This document shows positions 1 to 9,395 of a stretch of DNA of 64,000 nt, one piece after another. The notes beneath the pieces are model-generated. The model saw only the letters and a program-made list of their open reading frames with translations, searched no databases and was not told where the DNA came from. The first letter of the stretch is position 1. Every line of letters begins with the position of its first letter. Both the position numbers and the translations under genes were made by a program. Source of the stretch: Chitinophaga sp. GbtcB8 (lineage in GTDB: Bacteria; Bacteroidota; Bacteroidia; Chitinophagales; Chitinophagaceae); the NCBI RefSeq assembly GCF_019091455.1, contig NZ_JAGXJN010000029.1, forward strand, positions 49,171 through 113,170, written 5' to 3'.

Positions 1-894
1 CGCCACATCCGCAATTTTGATATTAACCATGACGGTACAGATGTATGTTATGGTTTGCTCTCCGGTTATCCCTGCTGCACTTCCAACATGCACCAGGGCT
101 GGCCCAAATTCACCCAGAACCTCTGGTATGCCACAGCTGATAAGGGTTTGGCGGCATTGTTATACGCACCCAGCGAAGTAAAAGCCCATGTAGCCAATGG
201 CCGTGAGGTTACCGTAAAGGAAACAACTAATTACCCTTTTGAAGAAGCCATTCAATTCACCATTACTACAGATAAAGGAGGAGCCGTTAGTTTCCCACTG
301 CACCTGCGCATACCCAAATGGTGTACAAAAGCTGTTGTAAAAGTGAACGGCAAGGTATTACAGGAAGCTAACAGCAATCAGATAGTAAAGATCAGCCGCG
401 CCTGGACTTCCGGCGATGTGGTGGAGCTGGCGCTGCCCATGCATATTTTTAAAGAGAATTGGTATGAAAATTCTATGTCGGTAGAGCGCGGCCCTTTAAC
501 CTATGCGTTGAAAATAGGAACATCCGTAAAAAAGGTAAAGAACGATAAAGACCCGGTAGATTATGGTGCGGAATTTTATGAAGTTCATCCCACCACACCC
601 TGGAACTATGGCCTGATAGAAGTGCCGGATAATAAGCTGGAAGCCAGCTTCAGCGTAGAAAAGCAAACCACCATAGCCGCTTACCCCTGGGACCTGGAAA
701 ATGCACCGGTGATCCTGAAAACAAAAGCCCGGCGCATTCCATCCTGGCAATTGTATAACGATATGGCAGGCCCCATTCCCTTCAGCGTTACCTACCATAT
801 GGAAGCTGCGCAGGAACCGGAAGACATTATACTGGTACCCTATGGCTGTACACAGCTGCGTATAGCCCAGTTCCCGGTAGTAGGAAACAGATAA
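1..894 (+). CDS. DUF1680 glycoside hydrolase (GH127/GH146-like), C-terminal part
   Basis: The reading frame is open from the first base, so the gene is cut at its 5' end by the window edge and only about 297 C-terminal residues are seen. The stretch YGLLSGYPCCTSNMHQGWPKF-like (about residues 18-38 of the visible part) with its adjacent Cys pair is typical of COG3533/DUF1680 proteins, the family that holds beta-L-arabinofuranosidases; in characterised GH127 enzymes a Cys in this region is the nucleophile. The rest (LRIPKWC, VERGPLTYAL) matches the C-terminal beta-sandwich domains of the family. A sulfatase starts 15 bases downstream on the same strand, suggesting a shared glycan-degrading operon. 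The TTG at position 55 is not a real start. Exact substrate cannot be told. Confidence 0.85.
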   Translation, partial: RHIRNFDINHDGTDVCYGLLSGYPCCTSNMHQGWPKFTQNLWYATADKGLAALLYAPSEVKAHVANGREVTVKETTNYPFEEAIQFTITTDKGGAVSFPLHLRIPKWCTKAVVKVNGKVLQEANSNQIVKISRAWTSGDVVELALPMHIFKENWYENSMSVERGPLTYALKIGTSVKKVKNDKDPVDYGAEFYEVHPTTPWNYGLIEVPDNKLEASFSVEKQTTIAAYPWDLENAPVILKTKARRIPSWQLYNDMAGPIPFSVTYHMEAAQEPEDIILVPYGCTQLRIAQFPVVGNR

Positions 895-909
895 CTGATA
901 AATAATTAT

Positions 910-2436
910 ATGAAAAAGTTTGTCCGGCTTTTGCCCGCGCTGTTATTGCTGTTCATCAGCAGCTACGCGCAAAAGAAAACCACCCAGCCTAATATCATTT
1001 TCATCCTGTCTGATGATCATGCGTACCAGGCCATCAGCGCATATGGCAGTAAGCTGATGCAAACACCCAACATAGACCGCATTGCACGGGGAGGCGCCCT
1101 TTTCAGGAATGCGCTGGTAGGCAATTCGATTTGCGGCCCCAGCCGCGCTACCCTGCTTACCGGCAAGTATAGTCACCTGAACGGGTATACGCTGAATGAA
1201 AAGAAGTTTGATATTTCACAGGAGCTGTTTCCCCGCATTTTGCAGCAGCATAATTACCAGACCGCCTGGATAGGGAAGTGGCACCTGGGCAGCCTGCCGC
1301 AGGGGTTTGACTACTGGAATATTTTACCCGGCCAGGGCCAGTACTACAATCCTGACTTTATAAAAATTGGCGGCGATACTTCCCGTTCCAGCGGTTATGT
1401 AACCAGCCTGATAACAGAATTTTCTATTAACTGGCTGCAGCAGCGGGATACCAGCAAACCATTTTTTATGGTGGTAGGGGAAAAGGCTACGCACCGCGAA
1501 TGGCTGCCGGATCTCCAGGACCTGGGCGCTTATGATAACGTTGACTTTCCTTTACCCGCTAATTTTAAAGATGATTATAAAGGCCGTATAGCCGCGCAAA
1601 ACCAGGACATGACCATTGCCAATACCATGCGCCTGAAAGAAGACCTGAAAGTACATGCTGATTATGAAAAAAACGGCATCTACAACCGCTTTAACCCGGA
1701 ACAGAAAAAGGTCTTCATGGATTATTATGAAGCTAAGGTAAGCAAGGAATTTGATGCGAAAAAACTAAGCGGCGATACCCTGGTAAAATGGAAATACCAG
1801 CGCTATATAAAAGATTATTTAGCCACCGCCCGCTCACTGGACCGTAACATTGGCCGGCTGCTGGATTACCTGGATCAAAGCGGTTTGTCAAAAAATACGG
1901 TAGTGATCTACGCCTCTGACCAGGGATTTTATTTAGGAGAGCATGGCTGGTTTGATAAACGTTTTATTTACGAAGAATCTTTACGCACCCCCTTTATGAT
2001 CCGCTACCCGGGCGTAGTACAGCCGGGTACTTCCATTCCGCAGCTGATGGTGAATATTGACTGGGCGCCCGCTATTTTAGATATGGCCGGCGTACCCGCA
2101 CCTGCAGAAATGCAGGGCACCTCTTTTTTGCCCTTGCTGAAAGGAGATACAACGAACTGGCGCAAGGCGGCTTATTATCATTACTATGAGTTTCCACAGC
2201 CGCACCATGTATACCCGCACTTCGGTATCCGCACAGAAAAATATACCCTGGTACGGTTCTATGATCAAACCAACACCTGGGAGTTATATGACCTGCAAAA
2301 AGACCCACAGGAAATGTTTAACCTGTATGGACAGGCAGCTTATAAACAGCTCACTGCAACGCTGAAACAGCAACTGCGGCAGCTGATACAGGAGTATAAG
2401 GATGGGGAGGCATTGAAGATCATGGATCAGCAATAA
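910..2436 (+). CDS. Secreted S1-family sulfatase
   Basis: A 508-residue sulfatase that should hydrolyse sulfate esters, probably on a glycan, in the periplasm. A signal peptide covers about residues 1-20 (MKKFVRLLPALLLLFISSYA). The metal-binding pair is SDDHA (Asp35, Asp36) and the formylglycine signature is CGPSRATLLTG with Cys75 as the residue to be converted. Later hallmarks include KWHLG near 125, a YASDQGFYLGEHGWFDKR block near 335-352, and an ELYDLQKDPQE C-terminal subdomain motif. Conversion of Cys75 needs an anaerobic sulfatase-maturating enzyme, which is not in the window. It follows a DUF1680 glycosidase by 15 bases, so both probably act on the same sulfated carbohydrate. Substrate unknown. 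Confidence 0.93.
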   Translation: MKKFVRLLPALLLLFISSYAQKKTTQPNIIFILSDDHAYQAISAYGSKLMQTPNIDRIARGGALFRNALVGNSICGPSRATLLTGKYSHLNGYTLNEKKFDISQELFPRILQQHNYQTAWIGKWHLGSLPQGFDYWNILPGQGQYYNPDFIKIGGDTSRSSGYVTSLITEFSINWLQQRDTSKPFFMVVGEKATHREWLPDLQDLGAYDNVDFPLPANFKDDYKGRIAAQNQDMTIANTMRLKEDLKVHADYEKNGIYNRFNPEQKKVFMDYYEAKVSKEFDAKKLSGDTLVKWKYQRYIKDYLATARSLDRNIGRLLDYLDQSGLSKNTVVIYASDQGFYLGEHGWFDKRFIYEESLRTPFMIRYPGVVQPGTSIPQLMVNIDWAPAILDMAGVPAPAEMQGTSFLPLLKGDTTNWRKAAYYHYYEFPQPHHVYPHFGIRTEKYTLVRFYDQTNTWELYDLQKDPQEMFNLYGQAAYKQLTATLKQQLRQLIQEYKDGEALKIMDQQ

Positions 2437-2525
2437 AGAACCGTCCGCACTCTGGAAGCGGTAAATATATATACAGGCATGTTTATTGCCACACCTGGTA
2501 TTAAAGTGCAGGCCGGGAAGAGATT

Positions 2526-4130
2526 ATGGAGAACTTTGAAATAGTGATCATTTTGTTTGTTGTACTGCTTGCATTAATGGCAGTAGCAGACAAAGCAAGA
2601 TTGTCTAATGCAGTGATGCTGGTAATAGCAGGTATCGTTATTGGTTTTATACCGGCATTGCCATCCCTTGTGCTGGACCCTGAGATCGTGTTCCTGCTTT
2701 TTTTGCCCCCGGTCTTATATGATGCGGCTTCCCACACCTCCTGGCACGACTTTAAATCCGAGATTGTTCCCATATCTACGCTGGCTATTATATTAGTGTT
2801 CTTTACTACTATCGCAGTAGCTATTGCCTCTTATTTTTTAATTCCGGGATTTACCTGGCCGCTGGCGTTTGTTTTAGGCGCTATTGTATCACCGCCGGAT
2901 GCCGTAGCAGCCACCAGTATTACAAAAGGGTTGGGATTAAATAAAAGGGTCGTTACCATTTTGGAGGGAGAGAGCCTGGTTAATGATGCTTCCGCTCTTA
3001 TCTCATACCGCTTTGCTATTATAGCCATTGGCACGGGTTCATTTGTGCTGTGGAAAGCTGGAATAGATTTCTTGCTCCTGGTTACGGGAGGCATCATAAT
3101 TGGAGTAGCCATTGGGTTCCTGTTGATATATATACACAAACTGATCCTTAACAATTCCCTTATCAGTACCTCGCTCACCTTATTAACGCCATTCATCTCC
3201 TACCTGGTAGCAGAACATCTGCATACTTCTGGCGTACTGGCAGTAGTGAGTACCGGTCTTATTATATCCTGGCGCGCACCCGAAGCATATTCTTATCAGA
3301 CCCGGATCAGGAACCGCGCCGTTTGGGATACGATGATCTTCCTGCTCAATGGTTTCATTTTCATCCTTATCGGCTTACAGCTTCCCGCCATCCTGGCAGA
3401 CGTAAAGAAATATGGTATTGTTAATCTTTTGATGTACGGTCTTCTTGTAAGCGGGGTTACAATTATTATCCGCTTATTATGGGTATTCGGCGCTGCTTAC
3501 TCGCCCCTTATAAACGGCAGCGGTAAAAATAAAAAAGCAGATGGCAGTCAGCTCACCGCCTGGAAAAGTGTATTGATCATAGCATGGACCGGCACCCGCG
3601 GAATTGTATCCCTGGCCACCGCGCTGGCATTACCGTTAACTTTCAGTAACGGACATGCTTTTGCGCAGCGTTCATTGATCCTGTTCCTGGCCTTTGTTGT
3701 TATTTTTATTACCCTGGTAGTGCAGGGGCTGTCACTTCCCCTGCTTATAAAAATGCTGCGCATAAAAGCTAACCCCGATCCTTTTAAAGAAGAGCGGGAG
3801 ATGAGACTGTTAATGGCAGGCCAGGTGATCGGCTTTATTGAAACTCAGCTTCCGGAAAAGGCTGATGGATCATTAATAAAGCGGCTAAAACAACGCTATA
3901 CTATTATAATAGAAGAATTGGAAGATCTTTCCAGGCGATTGCCTGAAAAGCCTGTGGTAACAGATATAACCTCATTATCCATTCAGCAGGAGATCATAGA
4001 ATGGCAGCGCAAGCTGCTGATCGCCTTTCATAAAGAAGGCCGTTTTAACGAATATACCATCCGCATGCTGGAACAGGAGCTGGATCATGAAGAAGTAAGG
4101 CTAACCAGCCGTTTCAGAAAAATGAAATAA
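2526..4130 (+). CDS. Na+/H+ antiporter, CPA1 (NhaP/YjcE-like) family
   Basis: A 534-residue inner-membrane cation/proton exchanger. About 12 hydrophobic segments fill residues 1-400. Family hallmarks are FLLFLPPVLYDAASHTSW near residue 57, the GAIVSPPDAVAATSI segment near 118 and LEGESLVNDASALI near 145, where the ND pair is the ion-binding motif of the CPA1 group, and TGTRGIVSLATALALP near 355. The last 130 residues are a charged cytoplasmic tail. It stands 89 bases after the sulfatase and 58 bases before the desaturase, so it is probably its own unit; likely role is pH or sodium homeostasis. Family assignment is firm, ion preference is not. Confidence 0.92.
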   Translation: MENFEIVIILFVVLLALMAVADKARLSNAVMLVIAGIVIGFIPALPSLVLDPEIVFLLFLPPVLYDAASHTSWHDFKSEIVPISTLAIILVFFTTIAVAIASYFLIPGFTWPLAFVLGAIVSPPDAVAATSITKGLGLNKRVVTILEGESLVNDASALISYRFAIIAIGTGSFVLWKAGIDFLLLVTGGIIIGVAIGFLLIYIHKLILNNSLISTSLTLLTPFISYLVAEHLHTSGVLAVVSTGLIISWRAPEAYSYQTRIRNRAVWDTMIFLLNGFIFILIGLQLPAILADVKKYGIVNLLMYGLLVSGVTIIIRLLWVFGAAYSPLINGSGKNKKADGSQLTAWKSVLIIAWTGTRGIVSLATALALPLTFSNGHAFAQRSLILFLAFVVIFITLVVQGLSLPLLIKMLRIKANPDPFKEEREMRLLMAGQVIGFIETQLPEKADGSLIKRLKQRYTIIIEELEDLSRRLPEKPVVTDITSLSIQQEIIEWQRKLLIAFHKEGRFNEYTIRMLEQELDHEEVRLTSRFRKMK

Positions 4131-4188
4131 TATACGTAATACAGATCAGGGTATAATTTTTGCGTTAACATTTGCAGATCTTAATTAT

Positions 4189-5298
4189 ATGGTGCCGGAA
4201 AATCTGGATATAGTTCGTTTTGCGCCCCGCGGCAAAAATAGTTTTTATGAAACAGTATTAACTAAGGTTAATGCGTATCTCAAAACACAGCAGATCTCCC
4301 CTTATGCTAATGCCGGCATGTGGATAAAGGCCATCGTTATGCTGCTGCTGTACACAGCGCCTTATGTTTTACTGGTAACCGGTGTAGGTGCAAATAATCT
4401 CTGGATCTTCCTGGGTTTATGGTTCCTGATGGGGTGGGGAATGTGCGGCATTGGCGCAGCAGTTATGCACGATGCGAATCATGGCTCTTTCTCTTCCCAC
4501 AAAAAGGTGAACCGTTCCATTGGTTATCTCCTGGAAATGATAGGCGGCTACTCCGTGAACTGGAAGATCCAGCATAATATCCTGCATCATACCTACACCA
4601 ATATAACGGGCTTGGATGAAGATATTGACAGCATTACCCTGTTGCGCTTTTCCCCCCGGCAGCCCCGGTATTGGTTTCACCGGTATCAATATATTTATGC
4701 CTGGGGTTTTTATATGATCATGACCCTGTTCTGGATGACGGTAAAGGATTATATGCAGGCTATCCGCTACAAACACCACAACCTGCTCATCAAGCAAAAG
4801 GTATCACTCAAACAGGCCATATCCAGCATTACCTTGTATAAGGTTTTTTATTACGGATATATCATGGTATTGCCTCTTTTCTTATCAGGGCAGCCCTGGT
4901 ATACAATAGTGTTTGGATTTTTATTAATGCACTTTACAGCGGGATTATTCCTTTCCTGCGTTTTTCAGCCCGCGCATGTGATGGAGGAATCGCCCTTTTC
5001 ATTACCGGTAAATGTGGATGGTACGCCGCGTATGGAAGATTCATGGGCGATCCATGAGCTGGTCAATACTACCAATTATGCTCCCCGTAGCCGTGTACTA
5101 TCCTGGTTTATAGGCGGCCTCAATTACCAGATAGAACATCATTTGTTTACCGGTGTATGCCATGTACATTATAGAAAAATAGCACCAATAGTAAAAGCTA
5201 CTGCTAAAGAATACGGATTACCCTATAATGAGCAGCGTACTTTTTTACAGGCGCTTTACCGGCATGCCGGCATGTTGAAGTTGTTGGGAAGAAAATGA
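4189..5298 (+). CDS. Membrane fatty acid desaturase
   Basis: A 369-residue membrane di-iron desaturase that introduces a double bond into acyl chains. The three histidine boxes are all present: HDANH (His94, His98), HNILHH (His129, His133, His134) and QIEHH (Gln314, His317, His318). The third box beginning with Gln is the form seen in front-end and acyl-lipid desaturases, but there is no N-terminal cytochrome b5 domain, so the electron donor must be separate. Hydrophobic pairs lie around residues 46-90 and 220-262. The gene ends 4 bases before the convergent stop of the sigma-54 activator. Confidence 0.93.
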   Translation: MVPENLDIVRFAPRGKNSFYETVLTKVNAYLKTQQISPYANAGMWIKAIVMLLLYTAPYVLLVTGVGANNLWIFLGLWFLMGWGMCGIGAAVMHDANHGSFSSHKKVNRSIGYLLEMIGGYSVNWKIQHNILHHTYTNITGLDEDIDSITLLRFSPRQPRYWFHRYQYIYAWGFYMIMTLFWMTVKDYMQAIRYKHHNLLIKQKVSLKQAISSITLYKVFYYGYIMVLPLFLSGQPWYTIVFGFLLMHFTAGLFLSCVFQPAHVMEESPFSLPVNVDGTPRMEDSWAIHELVNTTNYAPRSRVLSWFIGGLNYQIEHHLFTGVCHVHYRKIAPIVKATAKEYGLPYNEQRTFLQALYRHAGMLKLLGRK

Positions 5299-5302
5299 TC
5301 CG

Positions 5303-6673
5303 CTAACTCAGCGTATCAGGCAGTTGAAGTTTATCACACAACGTTTTGCGGTCTAAATGCAGCGCTCCTGCTGCTTTTGTTTTATTATTCCCGGCCGGTT
5401 TTTTAGTGACCATAATTTTCGGGAGTGTTGTTTTCCCGGCTTTTATCTTCAGGTGGTTCCTTGTGGCCGGCGACCTATGCGGGGCCATCGTTACAGGGTT
5501 ATAGGCATTAATGATCTCTTCAGGTAAAGAGGTTATATCACATTCCGGTACATCGGTAGTTAACAGGCATGCTTTCCGGATCACATTTTTCAATTCCCGG
5601 ATATTGCCCGGCCATGAATAGTTACGCAGGCATGCCAGCGACTGTGCTGAAAAATGGCCCGTTTCTTTACCTAATGTTATTGCGGTATCGCGCATAAAGG
5701 TGGCTATAAATAAAGGCAGGTCTTCCAGGCGGGAACGCAGGGAGGGTACAGAAACGCTGAATTCATTCAGCCGGTAAAACAGATCCAGCCGGAATGCACC
5801 CCGCGCTACAGCAACAGCCGGGTTTTCATTGGAGGCTGCCAGCAATCTGATATCTACCGGTATTTCTTTCAGGCTGCCCACCTTCCTTACTACCCGCTCC
5901 TGTATCACCCGTAATAAAGCGGTTTGAATAGAATAGCTAAGATTGGTGATCTCATCCAGGAACAGGGAGCCGCCCTGCGCCAGCTCAAAAGCGCCTTTCC
6001 GTTCCGTAGCAGCGCCGGTAAAAGCGCCTCTTTCATGACCAAAAAGCTCGCTGGACGCCAGCTCGTCAGAAAGGGATCCGCAGTCAAGGGCAATAAAAGG
6101 CTGGTGCGCCCGCTTGCTTTGCAGGTGTATGAGCCTGGCCACTGCCTCTTTACCGGTACCCGTTTCTCCAAGAATAATAATACTATAGTTGGTCGGGGCT
6201 ACCATGGCTATCTGGTGATATAGCTCTTTGGAAACAGGGCTTTCCCCATACACGTACTGGTCATTATGGTTAAGGGAAAGAGGGCGCTCATGCTTTAAAG
6301 GATACCTGGTATCATTTATGATCTTACCGGTCAGCGCCAGCACTGCTGCAACGCTGAAGGGTTTTAACAGGTAATCATAAGCGCCCTCTTTGATCATCCG
6401 TATAGCCACCCGCACATTGGGATATGCCGACATGATGACCACTGCAGTATGCGGATGCAGCTTATGAATACTATTCATCAGCATACCACCATTCAGCTCT
6501 TTATCTTTAAGCTGGTAGTCACAGAATATAATATCATACGCTGTTTCTTTCAGCATTCGCAGACCGGTACTGCCGGATAAGGCCGTATCTACCGTAAATC
6601 CCTGCTTCCTCAGGATTTTTCTTAACAGCATGCAAATACCAATCTCATTATCTACTATCAGGATGTTGCTCAT
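5303..6673 (-). CDS. Sigma-54-dependent response regulator (NtrC family)
   Basis: A 456-residue enhancer-binding transcription activator. The receiver (about 1-120) has phospho-acceptor Asp52 and Lys104. The AAA+ domain (about 140-375) has Walker A GETGTGKE (169-176), the sigma-54-contacting GAFTGA loop (216-221) and Walker B GGSLFLDE (234-241). The C-terminus carries a Fis-type helix-turn-helix (NKTKAAGALHLDRKTLCDKL), reached through a long basic linker (about 388-430) rich in Lys and Pro. No histidine kinase is adjacent, so its partner is elsewhere. It converges on the desaturase gene. Target promoters are unknown. Confidence 0.93.
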   Translation of the reverse strand: MSNILIVDNEIGICMLLRKILRKQGFTVDTALSGSTGLRMLKETAYDIIFCDYQLKDKELNGGMLMNSIHKLHPHTAVVIMSAYPNVRVAIRMIKEGAYDYLLKPFSVAAVLALTGKIINDTRYPLKHERPLSLNHNDQYVYGESPVSKELYHQIAMVAPTNYSIIILGETGTGKEAVARLIHLQSKRAHQPFIALDCGSLSDELASSELFGHERGAFTGAATERKGAFELAQGGSLFLDEITNLSYSIQTALLRVIQERVVRKVGSLKEIPVDIRLLAASNENPAVAVARGAFRLDLFYRLNEFSVSVPSLRSRLEDLPLFIATFMRDTAITLGKETGHFSAQSLACLRNYSWPGNIRELKNVIRKACLLTTDVPECDITSLPEEIINAYNPVTMAPHRSPATRNHLKIKAGKTTLPKIMVTKKPAGNNKTKAAGALHLDRKTLCDKLQLPDTLS

Positions 6674-6731
6674 ATGTTAAGTTTAGTCTAAGGAAGACAG
6701 TACGGTATGTCAGTTACCCGGCACAGGGCTT

Positions 6732-6992
6732 TTAGTAAGCCTGGCGGTCCGTACGCTGGCGGGCCTCGGTAATAGAAATACCTTTGCCATCCATGTTTTT
6801 GCCATCCAGTTCCTTCATAGCTTTTTCAGCTTCTGCCTGCTGCGGCATCTCTACAAATGCAAAACCGCGTGAAGTGCCGGTGGCCCTGTCCATAATTATT
6901 TTGCAGGAAGCCACCTGTCCATAAGCAGTAAATTCTTTCTTCAAATTGTCTTCTGTAACGTTCGACATTAAATTAGATACGTATAAGTTCAT
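6732..6992 (-). CDS. RRM-type RNA-binding protein
   Basis: An 86-residue protein made of one RNA recognition motif. RNP2 is LYVSNL (residues 3-8) and RNP1 is RGFAFVEM (about 43-50), both with the aromatic residues that stack on RNA bases. Such single-RRM proteins are common in Bacteroidota and act as post-transcriptional regulators or RNA chaperones. The leader upstream of the start is very AT-rich, has no Shine-Dalgarno sequence, and contains a perfect hairpin about 36 bases before the ATG. It is transcribed as its own unit. Confidence 0.93.
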   Translation of the reverse strand: MNLYVSNLMSNVTEDNLKKEFTAYGQVASCKIIMDRATGTSRGFAFVEMPQQAEAEKAMKELDGKNMDGKGISITEARQRTDRQAY

Positions 6993-7027
6993 AATAAATA
7001 AATTAAAAAATTAGTAAAACAGCTGCC

Positions 7028-7049
7028 AGGGGCTTATGATAAAGCCCCT
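7028..7049 (-). promoter_or_regulatory. Hairpin in leader of the RRM gene
   Basis: Perfect 8-bp inverted repeat AGGGGCTT / AAGCCCCT with a 6-base loop, 36 bases upstream of the RRM protein start on the minus strand. It could be a leader RNA structure, a transcription terminator of an upstream transcript, or an operator. No U-tract follows directly on either strand, so a simple terminator is less likely. Confidence 0.4.
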
Positions 7050-7257
7050 TTAAAAGCGCAATCTTATAGTTGTAGGTTTAAATAATTGCATGATAATATG
7101 ACCAGGAACAACATGGAAAATTCGATGATAAGACTGCCAGGAAGAGTGGGGACGCTGGAAAGCAGAATAGAAAAGAATTTGGTGTGTATTCCCTTAGGGC
7201 CTAAAGGTACCGATAATAAGTGTTAAGTAGCTCACAACGACATAAATAAAAACCGCG

Positions 7258-7272
7258 GGGGTATTATACCCC
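7258..7272 (-). terminator. Short GC hairpin with T-rich tail on the minus strand
   Basis: Perfect GGGGTA / TACCCC stem around a TTA loop. Read on the minus strand it is followed within a few bases by TTTTTATTTAT, as in an intrinsic terminator. No minus-strand gene ends just upstream of it, so it may instead block antisense transcription or mark a short RNA. Confidence 0.25.
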
Positions 7273-7372
7273 GCATTTGTGCATTCGGGAATATGCGTTA
7301 CATTAGTAAGAGATCATTTGATATTACGGTACCGTTTACATCCCCTAATTTCCTGGATATTAAATCAAACTT

Positions 7373-8467
7373 ATGCGTATCTCTAATCCACGCACGCCGC
7401 GTAGTATTATTGAAACTGTACTGGTGCTTTTATTACTGCTGGCATTATTGTATGCACTGTATGAGGTGCTGCAGGTGTTCTTTGGAGTGTTCACTTTTGC
7501 GCTGATCTTTTTTGTGTCGTTTGAAGCGCCTTTTGAATGGCTGGCCCGGGTGCTGGGAAACCGGCGTAAGCTGGCCGCTGTCATTTATTCCATTGTGCTC
7601 ATTGTTATTGTGGCGCTGCCCCTAGTATACCTCATTGCATCTTTAGGCAGGCATGTAAAAGAAGGCTTACGCATTATCACAGATATACAGACAAACGGGT
7701 TGCCGGCCCTGCCGGACAATATTGCGCAGCTGCCGCTGGTCGGGGAGGCCATCAGCGCTTTCTGGCAGCATTTGCAGGACAATCCCCGGGAAACGCTGGC
7801 CGGTTATGAGCAACAGCTGCGGCTGGCGCTGCGCCATGTTCTGTTGGGCGGGGCCGGCATTTTAGGTACTGCGCTGCAATTTATACTGGGTATTATTATT
7901 TCCGCTTTTTTGCTGGTAAGCCGGGAGCAGGTATTGCAGCCCGTTAAAACTACCCTGCAGCACCTGCTGGGCAGGCGGGATGGTTTAACCATGATGGAAG
8001 CTACCTCGCATGCCATCAAAGGAGTGTCTATCGGGGTAATGGGCACTGCGTTCATTGCTACCGCTGTTTCCTGGATAGGGTTTACTATTGCCGGTTTGCA
8101 CTTTAAGCTGGCCTTGTCTGCGCTGGTATTTTTTCTGGTATTGATACAGGTAGGCCCGCTGATAGTATGGCTGCCGCTGATCGTATGGATGGCAGCGCAG
8201 GGGCATACCGGTATGGCCATATTCCTGGCCATCTATGCAGCTTTTTTACTGGTAATTGATGGCATCCTAAAACCCATCCTCATTGCCAAAAGCGGTGGTA
8301 AGCTGCCCTTCCTGGTATTGTTCCTGGGCGTAATAGGCGGGCTGGCAGCCTGGGGTTTTACGGGAATGTTCAAAGGCGCTATTATACTGGCGGTGTTTTA
8401 TACCATCTTTACCTCCTGGCTGCAAAGAAGGCGCGAGCCTGCCAGCACCGGCACGGTAAGCGGCTGA
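7373..8467 (+). CDS. AI-2E/PerM (UPF0118) family membrane permease
   Basis: A 364-residue polytopic membrane protein. Hydrophobic helices lie near 15-50, 62-85, 150-180, and a dense block from 205 to 350, with a soluble linker at about 90-150, which is the standard AI-2E family layout. The family includes a quorum-signal exporter candidate (TqsA) and PerM-like transporters; which substrate this one carries cannot be told. Its stop is one base away from the stop of the convergent YjbQ gene. Confidence 0.88.
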   Translation: MRISNPRTPRSIIETVLVLLLLLALLYALYEVLQVFFGVFTFALIFFVSFEAPFEWLARVLGNRRKLAAVIYSIVLIVIVALPLVYLIASLGRHVKEGLRIITDIQTNGLPALPDNIAQLPLVGEAISAFWQHLQDNPRETLAGYEQQLRLALRHVLLGGAGILGTALQFILGIIISAFLLVSREQVLQPVKTTLQHLLGRRDGLTMMEATSHAIKGVSIGVMGTAFIATAVSWIGFTIAGLHFKLALSALVFFLVLIQVGPLIVWLPLIVWMAAQGHTGMAIFLAIYAAFLLVIDGILKPILIAKSGGKLPFLVLFLGVIGGLAAWGFTGMFKGAIILAVFYTIFTSWLQRRREPASTGTVSG

Positions 8468-8468
8468 A

Positions 8469-8891
8469 TTATGCTCCCCAGGCCGTAATAACTATTCTTC
8501 TTCTGCCGCCGTGGTTGCGGTGCTCGCATAAATAGACCCCCTGCCAGGTACCCAGCGCAAAGCGCCCGTTACGTATAGGGATCATTACGGAGCTGCCCAG
8601 CAGGGCTGCTTTCAGGTGGGCAGGCATATCGTCCGGGCCTTCGTCATTATGCAAAAAATCAGGATCGTTTTCCGGAACTGCTTTATTAAAGTAGGTTTCA
8701 AAATCTTTCCGTACAGTAGGGTCTGCATTTTCATTCAGGGTGAGCGATGCAGAAGTATGTTGTATGAAAACCTGGCAAATGCCCGCCTGAAGCGTGCTGA
8801 TCTCCGGTATGGCACGCGCGATCTCCGGGGTGATAAGATGAAAACCCCGGGGCCTTGCACTTAATTCCAGTGTTTGCTGATACATTTTCAT
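8469..8891 (-). CDS. YjbQ / UPF0047 family protein
   Basis: A 140-residue protein of the secondary thiamine-phosphate synthase (YjbQ) family. Family signatures are QVFIQHTSASLTLNENAD (about 41-58), DDMPAHLKAALLGSSVMIPI (about 86-105) and GTWQGVYLCEHRNHGGRRRIVIT at the end. Members form small trimeric metal-binding folds; the low thiamine-phosphate synthase activity of some may not be the true role. Stands alone. Confidence 0.92.
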   Translation of the reverse strand: MKMYQQTLELSARPRGFHLITPEIARAIPEISTLQAGICQVFIQHTSASLTLNENADPTVRKDFETYFNKAVPENDPDFLHNDEGPDDMPAHLKAALLGSSVMIPIRNGRFALGTWQGVYLCEHRNHGGRRRIVITAWGA

Positions 8892-9008
8892 GGCGTTGAA
8901 ATTAGTCCAAATTTATGGGTATTTACAGGCGGCACTTTTGTTGCAGCAGGGGGATTTTGAATATTTTATGAATATTTCCTTATTTTGAGAGCCCGTTGGA
9001 AACAGACT

Positions 9009-9395
9009 ATGAGCAATTGGAAGATTTTTCATAACTATATTTTACTATCAGCCTTTGCATTCAAAATACTGATAATGGGGACGTTCCTTACCCTGGCGTC
9101 TCACAATATCTGTTGGGCGAATGCGATGAATGAAGATGTGAACTGGAGCCGGCTGGTCATCAAACAACGGAAAAGGAACGATGAGCCGGTGCATCCTATG
9201 ACCTCTCATAAGCGCGAAGCAGCCACTGAAGGTAACCGGCACGCTTTTACCAGGAAACTGTTTTTATTACCCCTCATTTTCTTTCTGACAGGCATTACGG
9301 TCTGTTCTGTTTTATCCCTCGATTCCTTTCTCACTTTAACACACCGCTACAAACCGGAGAAGATCTTTCTACGCCATTGCTCCCTGCTTAGATGA
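9009..9395 (+). CDS. Hypothetical small membrane protein
   Basis: A possible 128-residue protein of no recognised family. The ATG at 9009 is preferred over an upstream TTG at 8985. It shows two hydrophobic segments (about 10-32 and 82-105) flanking a basic, polar middle, which would give a two-helix membrane protein with a loop of about 50 residues. There are no conserved motifs I recognise, and its neighbours give no clue. It could also be a chance reading frame. Confidence 0.4.
   Translation: MSNWKIFHNYILLSAFAFKILIMGTFLTLASHNICWANAMNEDVNWSRLVIKQRKRNDEPVHPMTSHKREAATEGNRHAFTRKLFLLPLIFFLTGITVCSVLSLDSFLTLTHRYKPEKIFLRHCSLLR

Larger units (their letters stand above)
6993..7372. other. Intergenic region between divergent RRM and permease genes
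   Basis: About 380 bases with no convincing gene. It holds two short perfect hairpins (listed separately) and the promoters expected for the divergent neighbours. A possible small frame starting at 7293 runs into the permease gene in another frame and looks accidental. Confidence 0.5.

Noticed and set aside
7293..7505. Small plus-strand frame upstream of and overlapping the AI-2E permease gene
   Set aside because: Overlaps the start of the permease in another frame and has a Cys-rich, non-protein-like composition.
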